NCBI GenBank assembly: GCA_002478765.1
Contig: DLQO01000044.1
Coordinates: 5,687-23,492 of the forward strand
Direction: 5' to 3'
Source: Flavobacteriales bacterium UBA7430
GTDB lineage: Bacteria; Bacteroidota; Bacteroidia; Flavobacteriales; UBA7430
Length of the DNA stretch: 17,806 nt
The translations under genes were made by a program, and so were the position numbers. Below, one piece after another: positions 9,076-15,458 of the stretch. The notes beneath the pieces are model-generated. The model worked only from the letters and a program-made list of their open reading frames with translations, was not told the origin of the DNA and did no database searches. The stretch's first letter is position 1, and each line of letters opens with the position of its first letter.

Positions 9076-9099
9076 TTCATTCGCAAACCCCGAATTGTT

Positions 9100-11538
9100 A
9101 TGAAAGTATCATATAACTGGATCAAAAATTATTTGAATGTAGACTTGAGCGCCGAAGATTGTGCTAAAGTTTTAACAGATACCGGTCTTGAAGTTGAAGG
9201 CATCCACGAGATTGAAAGTGTGAAAGGAGGTCTGAAAGGCTTACTTGTTGGAGAGGTACTTACCTGCGATCAACACCCTAACGCTGACCGATTGCGAAAA
9301 ACAACGGTTGACGTTGGTTCGGAAGTTATAGACGTTGTTTGCGGCGCTCCCAATGTAGCTGCGGGTCAAAAAGTGGTGGTTGCCACTGTAGGGACCGTTT
9401 TATATGATGATAAAGGCGAAGCTTTTAAGATCAAAAAGGGTAAAATTAGAGGTGAGGCTTCTCATGGAATGATTTGTGGTTCCGATGAAATCGGTTTGGG
9501 CGGTGCCCACGATGGAATTATGGTTTTGGATGCTAAACTTCAAGCAGGAACTCTCGCGAGCGACTATTTTAAAATAGAAGTAGATACCGTTTTTGAAATA
9601 GGTCTGACGCCAAACCGTTCCGATGCTATGGGGCATTTGGGAGTAGCACTTGATTTAAAAGCAGGGTTAGCGGCTCAAGGGCAAACCTTGGAATTGATAA
9701 AGCCCTCTGTAGAAGCCTTCAAAGTAGCGCACACCAACTTGTCGTTGCAAGTGGATGTAGAAGAGCAAGATGCATGCCCACGATATGCCGGTCTTACCCT
9801 AACAGGGCTGGAGGTGAAGGAATCGCCAGAGTGGTTGAGTACGAAGCTAAAAGCATTGGGTTTGACTCCTGTGAACAACATTGTAGATGTAACCAATTAC
9901 GTCCTGCACGAAACCGGAAATCCGCTACATGCTTTTGATGCAGATAAGATTAAAGGAAACACAGTTGTTGTAAAGAAATTACCAAAAGACACCAAGTTTA
10001 CAACGCTTGATGACCAAGAGCGAAAACTCGGTGCTGAAGACTTAATGATCTGTAATGCTGAAGAGCCGATGTGTATTGCCGGAGTCTTTGGAGGTATCGA
10101 TTCCGGTGTTACGAAACAAACGAATTCTATTTTTTTAGAGGCGGCTTATTTCAATCCTGTTTCTGTACGTAAAACAGCCAAGCGCCATGGTTTAAATACC
10201 GACGCATCCTTTCGATTTGAAAGAACCGTCAATCCGAATACGGTCATTTGGGCATTGAAGCGCGCAGCTCTTTTAATACAAGAGGTTGCTGGAGGCGAAG
10301 TGAGCTCAGAGATTGCAGATATTTATCCGAAGCCGATTGAACATTTCAAGGTCGACTTCTCCTTCGCTACATGTGATCAGTTGGTCGGTCAACGTATCGA
10401 TCGGACAGCAATTAAAAATATTTTAGAAAATTTAGAAATCGATATTCTATCGGAGCACACAGAGGGGCTCAAATTATCGATCCCTCCTTATCGGGCTGAT
10501 GTAAAACGTGAGGTTGACGTCATTGAAGAGGTTCTTCGTATTTACGGATACAACAACATCGGAATGACGGGAAGAATTAATGCATCACTCTCTATCGTTC
10601 CCAAACCTGATACACATAAAATACAAGAGCAAATTTCTGATTTGTTGTCTTCCAATGGTTTTCATGAAGCAATGTGTAATTCATTGACTAAAGGATCGCA
10701 TACAGACGGTTTAGATTCTTTCAAAAAAGACAGCCAAGTTCTGTTGATGAATCCTTTGAGTCAGGATTTAAATGCCATGCGTCAAACCCTATTGTTTGGA
10801 GGTCTAGAAAGTTTGTCATACAACATCAATCGTAAGGTTTCGGACGTTATGCTATATGAATTTGGTAAGACCTACAACCGTTATGGTGATGATTTTGTGG
10901 AAGAACGTCGTCTTGCATTGTGGACAACAGGAAAGAAACAGGAAGAAAATTGGAACGCCAACAAATCAAAGGTTGATTTCTTTCAAATGAGAGGCTTCAT
11001 TGAGAAGTTACTCCATAAGTTGGGGCTTCATAAGGGGGTCTCTTTGAGTCAAATCAACTCGGATATTTTCTCCGAGGGCCTGTGTTATAAAATCAGAAAA
11101 AAGAAGGTCTTAGAGACTGGAACCGTTCGAAAGTCTGTTTTGAAGAGTTTTGGAATCAAGCAAGAAGTTTTTTACACCGACATCAATTGGGATTTGGTGT
11201 TGGAGATGTTGAAAAACCAAAAGACCAATTACAAAGAAGTGTCTAAATTTCCTGCCGTTCGGAGAGATTTAGCCTTGTTGATGGACAAGCAAGTTGCCTT
11301 TGCTGAATTGGAAAGTATTGCGCGCCGAAGTGATAAGAATTTACTGAAAGAAGTAAAGCTCTTTGATGTATATGAAGGGGATAAGCTTGCGGCAGGTAAA
11401 AAATCATATGCTCTTAGTTTTGTTTTTAGAGACGAAACCAAGACGCTTACCGATAAAGTGGTCGATAAGGCCATATTGAAAATTTTCAAGTCTCTTGAGC
11501 ATCAGCTAAGTGTTGAGCTGCGAGAAGGGACGCTATAG
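9100..11538 (+). CDS. pheT: Phenylalanine-tRNA ligase beta subunit
   Basis: PheT pairs with PheS in the cytoplasmic heterotetramer that charges tRNA-Phe. The 812 residues are the normal bacterial length. Domains in order: the N-terminal MKVSYNWIKNYLN; an EMAP/OB-type tRNA-binding domain (about 38-150, GLLVGEVLTCDQHPNADRLR); the B3/B4 editing module (about 225-395, with NNIVDVTNYVLHETGNPLHA); the B5 domain (about 414-485, ending EEVLRIYGYNNI); a catalytic-like core domain; and a C-terminal anticodon-binding FDX-ACB domain (about 711-804, FPAVRRDLALLM, TLTDKVVD). The ATG at 9100 is preferred over an in-frame TTG at 9073 because family members start with MKxSxxWLxxY and the TTG overlaps a promoter-like box. 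pheS is not in the window. clpX follows after 24 bases, so co-transcription is likely. Confidence 0.98.
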   Translation: MKVSYNWIKNYLNVDLSAEDCAKVLTDTGLEVEGIHEIESVKGGLKGLLVGEVLTCDQHPNADRLRKTTVDVGSEVIDVVCGAPNVAAGQKVVVATVGTVLYDDKGEAFKIKKGKIRGEASHGMICGSDEIGLGGAHDGIMVLDAKLQAGTLASDYFKIEVDTVFEIGLTPNRSDAMGHLGVALDLKAGLAAQGQTLELIKPSVEAFKVAHTNLSLQVDVEEQDACPRYAGLTLTGLEVKESPEWLSTKLKALGLTPVNNIVDVTNYVLHETGNPLHAFDADKIKGNTVVVKKLPKDTKFTTLDDQERKLGAEDLMICNAEEPMCIAGVFGGIDSGVTKQTNSIFLEAAYFNPVSVRKTAKRHGLNTDASFRFERTVNPNTVIWALKRAALLIQEVAGGEVSSEIADIYPKPIEHFKVDFSFATCDQLVGQRIDRTAIKNILENLEIDILSEHTEGLKLSIPPYRADVKREVDVIEEVLRIYGYNNIGMTGRINASLSIVPKPDTHKIQEQISDLLSSNGFHEAMCNSLTKGSHTDGLDSFKKDSQVLLMNPLSQDLNAMRQTLLFGGLESLSYNINRKVSDVMLYEFGKTYNRYGDDFVEERRLALWTTGKKQEENWNANKSKVDFFQMRGFIEKLLHKLGLHKGVSLSQINSDIFSEGLCYKIRKKKVLETGTVRKSVLKSFGIKQEVFYTDINWDLVLEMLKNQKTNYKEVSKFPAVRRDLALLMDKQVAFAELESIARRSDKNLLKEVKLFDVYEGDKLAAGKKSYALSFVFRDETKTLTDKVVDKAILKIFKSLEHQLSVELREGTL

Positions 11539-11562
11539 GAATTATTCATTTAATTTTAAACG

Positions 11563-12795
11563 ATGGAAGAGAAGACCGTTAATTGTTCGTTTTGTGGTCG
11601 TACCAAGCAAGAAACTGATGTTTTAATTGCCGGTACTACGGGTCACATCTGTAATTTATGTATCAGTCAAGCTCACGAAATCATTAGTGAGGAAATGGAG
11701 CATAAGGGCCGAAAGGATCTTGTGAAGGAACTCACCTTGCTTAAGCCTATTGAGATAAAAGAGTACTTGGATGGTTTTGTTATAGGGCAAGATCATGCTA
11801 AAAAAGTTCTTTCTGTAGCCGTTTACAACCACTACAAGAGGGTCTTGCAAGAAAGCTCTAAGGAACAGGAGGTTGAAATTGAAAAATCCAACATCATGAT
11901 GGTGGGTAAAACCGGGACAGGGAAAACGCTCTTGGCTCGTTCCATTGCAAAAATGTTGAATGTTCCTTTCACCATTGTCGATGCAACCGTTTTAACCGAA
12001 GCAGGTTATGTGGGCGAAGATGTAGAAGGCATCCTTTCTCGCCTGCTACAGGATTGTGATTTTGATGTTGAAATGGCTGAGCGAGGCATTGTCTTTATTG
12101 ATGAGATTGACAAGATTGCTCGAAAAAGTGACAATCCATCCATTACCCGAGATGTTTCGGGGGAGGGCGTGCAGCAGGCCATGTTGAAGTTGCTTGAAGG
12201 GACGGTTGTTAATGTGCCGCCCCAAGGAGGTAGAAAGCACCCCGATCAAAAATACATTAAAATTAACACTAAAAATATATTGTTTGTGTGTGGTGGAGCT
12301 TTTGATGGAATTGAGCGACACATCCGCAATAGAATGAATACCAATGCCCTTGGTTTTGGTAACGCCACAAATCAGCAAATAGACGACTCAAACCTTTTGC
12401 AGTATATATCCCCACAAGATGTGAAGAGTTTTGGAATCATCCCTGAATTGATCGGTCGTCTTCCGGTGGTTACTCATTTAGACCCCTTGGATAAAAAAGC
12501 CCTTCGCAACATTCTTACCGAACCAAAAAACTCAATCATCAAGCAGTATCGAAAGTTGTTTGAAATTGATGACATTGTTCTTAAAATCGATCCTGAGGTT
12601 TTTGAATTCATCGTAGATCGTGCCGAAGATTTTCAATTGGGAGCAAGAGGCTTGCGTTCTATTTGTGAAGCATTGATGGTAGATGCCATGTTTGAGTTGC
12701 CTTCATCCAATGAGAAAGAGTTTCATTTGACACTCGCTTATGCGAAGGAAATGTTGTCTCAGAAAAAATTGCGCAAGCTCAGAGCGGTAAGCTAA
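11563..12795 (+). CDS. clpX: ATP-dependent Clp protease ATP-binding subunit ClpX
   Basis: ClpX is the AAA+ hexameric unfoldase that feeds tagged proteins into the ClpP peptidase. Its 410 residues are normal length. An N-terminal four-cysteine zinc-binding domain (C8, C11, C30, C33) handles substrates and adaptors. In the AAA+ module I see Walker A GKTGTGKT (115-122), the pore loop GYVG (148-151), Walker B VFIDE (177-181), the RKH pore loop (224-226), arginine-finger region IPELIGRLP, and sensor-2 GAR (360-362). The ClpP-docking loop reads LGF (263-265), where IGF is the usual form; leucine is a conservative change. clpP is not adjacent. The gene begins 24 bases after pheT and its stop codon touches the folK start, so all three genes probably share a transcript. 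Confidence 0.98.
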   Translation: MEEKTVNCSFCGRTKQETDVLIAGTTGHICNLCISQAHEIISEEMEHKGRKDLVKELTLLKPIEIKEYLDGFVIGQDHAKKVLSVAVYNHYKRVLQESSKEQEVEIEKSNIMMVGKTGTGKTLLARSIAKMLNVPFTIVDATVLTEAGYVGEDVEGILSRLLQDCDFDVEMAERGIVFIDEIDKIARKSDNPSITRDVSGEGVQQAMLKLLEGTVVNVPPQGGRKHPDQKYIKINTKNILFVCGGAFDGIERHIRNRMNTNALGFGNATNQQIDDSNLLQYISPQDVKSFGIIPELIGRLPVVTHLDPLDKKALRNILTEPKNSIIKQYRKLFEIDDIVLKIDPEVFEFIVDRAEDFQLGARGLRSICEALMVDAMFELPSSNEKEFHLTLAYAKEMLSQKKLRKLRAVS

Positions 12796-13287
12796 ATGAT
12801 GGCGTATAAAGTACTGCTTAGCTTGGGTTCAAATTTAGGGGCTCGAGATGAAAATATTGAAAAAGCGATTGCTTTAATTCAAAAAAATGCAGGTAAAGTA
12901 CTTGCGGTTTCTCCGCTTTATGAAACTCCTTCTTGGGGGTACAAAGATGCGCCTTATTTGAATAATGCCGTTTGTATATTGACACAAAAATCACCCTTAG
13001 AGCTCATGGAAACTCTGTTGGATGTTGAGTTGATCTTGGGTCGCGAACGACCCAAATCCTCGGATTACGAAGCCAGATCCATCGACTTGGATATAGCGCT
13101 GATAGAAGGTTGTGTAATCGACCACCCAAAACTGCAAGTTCCTCACCCCAGAATGCATCTTCGCAAGTTTGTCCTTCAGCCTGCTGCAGATATAGCTCCC
13201 TCATGGGTTCATGAAAGTCGAGGTCTTAGCATTTCTGATTTGCTGCTGAAGTGCGATGATGCTTCAGAAATTTCTCTATTTGTGTAG
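12796..13287 (+). CDS. folK: 2-amino-4-hydroxy-6-hydroxymethyldihydropteridine pyrophosphokinase
   Basis: HPPK moves pyrophosphate from ATP to 6-hydroxymethyl-dihydropterin, the step before dihydropteroate synthase in folate synthesis, in the cytosol. The 163 residues fit the family. Seen: the N-terminal LLSLGSNLG (7-15), SPLYETPSWG, LNNAV, the ATP/metal region GRERPKSSDYEARSIDLDI (82-100) with R83, R85, R94 and the metal-binding aspartates D97 and D99, and PHPRMHLRKFVLQPAADIAP near the end. The first ATG (12796) follows the clpX stop directly; a second in-frame ATG (12799) is just as good, giving one residue less. The zero-base junction suggests translational coupling with clpX. A metabolic gene behind pheT-clpX looks like convenience more than shared function. 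Confidence 0.96.
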   Translation: MMAYKVLLSLGSNLGARDENIEKAIALIQKNAGKVLAVSPLYETPSWGYKDAPYLNNAVCILTQKSPLELMETLLDVELILGRERPKSSDYEARSIDLDIALIEGCVIDHPKLQVPHPRMHLRKFVLQPAADIAPSWVHESRGLSISDLLLKCDDASEISLFV

Positions 13288-13353
13288 TTCTCCTGATACC
13301 CATTCTTTTTTATTAAAAATGGTGTTTTCAAGGATTCTTGTATCTTTCAACTC

Positions 13354-13412
13354 GCTAATGTAAACGATTTTGTATTTTTGACTTTAAATCAAAAGCAATT
13401 TTTTACATTTGC
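13354..13412 (+). repeat. Inverted repeat spanning the ompA promoter
   Basis: GCTAATGTAAA (13354-13364) and TTTACATTTGC (13402-13412) are reverse complements with one mismatch, 37 bases apart. The right arm covers the proposed -7 box. A second, smaller inverted repeat, AAGCAA (13393-13398) and TTGCTT (13409-13414), overlaps it. This layout could be an operator, but the bases are AT-rich and chance is possible. The remaining sequence from 13288 to 13477 shows no gene. Confidence 0.35.
13377..13411 (+). promoter_or_regulatory. Probable ompA promoter
   Basis: TTTG (13377-13380), a 23-base spacer and TACATTTG (13404-13411) fit TTG-N17-23-TAnnTTTG at the upper spacer limit. Transcription would start near 13418, leaving a leader of about 60 bases. 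A second -7-like TATTTTTG at 13373-13380 has no matching TTG upstream and shares bases with the -33 box. Confidence 0.6.
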
Positions 13413-13477
13413 TTCAGAAAACCATTGAGTTGCGTAATATATTTAACCATTAGAGATTACATCTTAAAATCACAAAA

Positions 13478-14761
13478 ATGATTGACTTAAAAAAAATGGC
13501 CTTAGCATCCTTGTTTGTAGCAACAAGTGCTTTTGCTCAAGACGGTAAATTAAAAGGTTTACTAATCGACGATGCCTCTGTAGGTGTTGAGGTAGGTGCT
13601 AACAAATACATGGGCGATTCTGACTTAGAGCTTGGCTATGGATTAAATTATACCAAACAAATCAATTCACTTTTTGCATTGAAGGGAGGATACTTTGCTG
13701 GGACCCTAACAGATCAAACAAAATCAGAAGAGTACACTGCTTTGACTGTTGAAGGGCTCGTAAATCTTTCGAACCTTTCTGTTGGAGCTTCGAATACTTT
13801 AAAGGTATACCTTTCAACGGGTCTTGCTTTTGTTACTGTAGATGATAAAGATGACTCTTCATTGGTTCCTAATTTGGGTGCTGGAGTGAAGTACGCAATT
13901 AATGAATCTTTTGACTTAGACTTATCGACAAGCCTTGGTTTGGGGACACTATCAGGTGAGGACTTAGAGTCTCACATGACGGTTGGATTAGGCGTTAACT
14001 ACCGGTTTACGAAAAAAGAAGCATCTGTAGAGTGGAACAATCCATTGGATGCTATGTATGGAGATCTGTCGACGGTTAAAACGGAGTTAGAGGGATTGTC
14101 TACCGATTCTGACGGTGACGGAGTTTCTGACCGATTTGATAACGATAACAACACGCCAGAAGGTGTGGCCGTAGATGGAAGAGGTAATGCATTGGATGTA
14201 GATATGGACGGTGTAGCGGATTACGCAGACGAAGATCCATTTACTGCACGTGGTGTTCAGGTAGATGCTAACGGTCGTGAGTTGGATAGTGATAAAGATG
14301 GCGTAGCGAACTCCCTTGATATTGAGCCAAATTCTCCTTCTGGAGCTACCGTTAACTTCCAAGGTAAAGAGATTAAAAGTGCTAAAGGAGCTTTTATGCC
14401 AGCGATATACTTCGACTACAACTCGGCAAAAGTGTCTTATGCTAACTATGAAAGATTAGCTGCTGTAGCCGCATTGTTACAAGCGAATCCAAACTACACG
14501 ATTACTGTAGTAGGTTATGCTGACACTGTAGGTAATTCTGCCAACAACCATAAAATTGCTTTACGCAGAGCAAACTCTGTTATTGATGCTTTAACAAGCA
14601 TGTTCGGTATCAACGCATCTCGTTTATCTGCCGACTCTAAGGGAGAAGACGCTCCATTGGCTAACGAATCCGTTAAAGTAACTGAAACGACAGCAGATGG
14701 TCAGGTGATTTCAAACAGCCTGTCTAGAATGAATCGTCGTGTTGAATTCGTGATCGACTAA
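13478..14761 (+). CDS. OmpA-family outer-membrane protein with calcium-binding-type repeats
   Basis: Likely an abundant outer-membrane protein that ties the outer membrane to peptidoglycan; 427 residues. A signal peptide (1-20, ending SAFA before Q21) is followed by an N-terminal domain of about 160 residues with alternating strand character and ending NYRF, expected to form a small barrel. Three thrombospondin type 3-like repeats follow with DSDGDG at 210, DVDMDG at 240 and DSDKDG at 270, an exact 30-residue period; such DxDxDG loops usually bind calcium. The C-terminal OmpA domain (about 307-427) starts at MPAIYFDYNSAKV and has GYAD (346-349) and ALRRANSVIDAL; D349 and R364 match the aspartate and arginine that hold diaminopimelate in peptidoglycan. 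It ends NRRVEFVID. It is a single-gene unit: its own promoter lies upstream and a strong terminator downstream. Confidence 0.95.
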   Translation: MIDLKKMALASLFVATSAFAQDGKLKGLLIDDASVGVEVGANKYMGDSDLELGYGLNYTKQINSLFALKGGYFAGTLTDQTKSEEYTALTVEGLVNLSNLSVGASNTLKVYLSTGLAFVTVDDKDDSSLVPNLGAGVKYAINESFDLDLSTSLGLGTLSGEDLESHMTVGLGVNYRFTKKEASVEWNNPLDAMYGDLSTVKTELEGLSTDSDGDGVSDRFDNDNNTPEGVAVDGRGNALDVDMDGVADYADEDPFTARGVQVDANGRELDSDKDGVANSLDIEPNSPSGATVNFQGKEIKSAKGAFMPAIYFDYNSAKVSYANYERLAAVAALLQANPNYTITVVGYADTVGNSANNHKIALRRANSVIDALTSMFGINASRLSADSKGEDAPLANESVKVTETTADGQVISNSLSRMNRRVEFVID

Positions 14762-14782
14762 ACTCTCATTCAAAAAATAGTT

Positions 14783-14816
14783 AAAAATCCCCTTTGGAAA
14801 CGAAGGGGATTTTTTT
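14783..14816. terminator. Bidirectional terminator between convergent genes
   Basis: AAAAATCCCCTT (14783-14794) and AAGGGGATTTTT (14803-14814) form a perfect 12-bp stem with an 8-base loop, followed by T residues to 14816 on the plus strand; the flanking A-run supplies a T-tract on the minus strand. It lies 21 bases after the ompA stop and 46 bases beyond the end of the convergent methyltransferase gene, so it can end both transcripts. Confidence 0.93.
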
Positions 14817-14862
14817 GTCGAAAACTCTAAGATGGGTTTGCTTTTGAGGATGAGGCAAAGGT

Positions 14863-15381
14863 TTATCTGAATAATTCCCAAAGCACAATTCCTGCACTTA
14901 CAGAAATGTTGAGCGAATGTTTGGTGCCCAGTTGTGGGATTTCAAGGCAATGGTCACAGGTGTCGATAACGGATTGTTGCACTCCTTTGACTTCATTTCC
15001 AAAAACAACAGCAATTTTGTTATGCTTTGAACGGTCGAAATCATTGAGCATTAAGCTCGCTTCTGCCTGTTCGATGGCCAGGCAGTGATAGCCTTGTTGT
15101 TTTAGGTTTTGAACACAAGACAAGGTGTCTTCTTGATGTTCCCATTCTACGGATTCGGTGGCTCCTAGAGCGGTCTTTTGAATGTCGCGATGTGGGGGCC
15201 GTGCCGTGATTCCACAGAGGTAAATTTTTTCAAGTAGAAAAGCATCTGCTGTACGAAAAACAGATCCGATGTTGTTGAGGCTTCTGATGTTGTCTAGAAC
15301 CACAACCACAGGCAGTTTTGAGGCCTCTTTAAAGGCCTTTACGCTGAGTCTGTTGAGTTCACTATTTTTTAGTTTTCGCAT
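14863..15381 (-). CDS. SpoU/TrmH-family RNA 2'-O-methyltransferase
   Basis: A knotted (SPOUT) methyltransferase expected to place a 2'-O-methyl group on tRNA or rRNA using S-adenosylmethionine. All three SpoU motifs are present in 172 residues: motif 1 LDNIRSLNNIGSVFRTADAF (29-48) with the catalytic-type R43, motif 2 VVFGNEVKGV (125-134), and motif 3 LEIPQLGTKHSLNISVSAGI (146-165) with N158. The chain is the short form without an added N-terminal RNA-binding domain, so the exact target cannot be read from sequence; TrmL- or TrmH-like action on tRNA is possible. Motif 3 has TKH where many relatives have a small/acidic tripeptide before SLN. It is convergent with ompA and divergent from mutS across 77 bases. 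Confidence 0.93.
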   Translation of the reverse strand: MRKLKNSELNRLSVKAFKEASKLPVVVVLDNIRSLNNIGSVFRTADAFLLEKIYLCGITARPPHRDIQKTALGATESVEWEHQEDTLSCVQNLKQQGYHCLAIEQAEASLMLNDFDRSKHNKIAVVFGNEVKGVQQSVIDTCDHCLEIPQLGTKHSLNISVSAGIVLWELFR

Positions 15382-15458
15382 CTGCTTATCCGTCAGAATT
15401 AATATCTTAGTCCTTCCTTGAAAACGACTGCAAAATAATCAATATAACAGCAATTCCA
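15382..15458. promoter_or_regulatory. Divergent promoter region between the methyltransferase gene and mutS
   Basis: This 77-base gap must hold start signals for both genes. On the minus strand a near -7 match TTATTTTG (one base off TAnnTTTG) is centred near 15430, about 45 bases before the methyltransferase ATG. For mutS a TTG at 15418-15420 could serve as a -33 box, but no good -7 box follows at the right distance. The calls for individual boxes are weak. Confidence 0.35.

Noticed and set aside
9073..9099. Longer pheT start at TTG (adds nine residues)
   Set aside because: The added residues do not resemble the family N-terminus, the TTG lies inside a promoter-like -7 box, and ATG at 9100 gives the standard MKVSYNWIKNYL start.
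13298..13326. Possible terminator after folK (CCATTC..T-run..AAAAATGG)
   Set aside because: The stem is almost entirely A-T pairs with a mismatch and no proper T-tract after it; too weak to call.
13260..13420. Direct repeat TGCTTCAGAAA at 13260 and 13410
   Set aside because: Only 11 bases, one copy inside the folK coding end and one after the ompA promoter; no flanking structure supports a function.
14087..14362. Antisense open frame of 91 codons opposite the ompA repeats
   Set aside because: It arises from the periodic Asp/Gly codons on the other strand; there is no recognisable domain or start context. Other antisense frames across the window are likewise shadows of well-identified genes.
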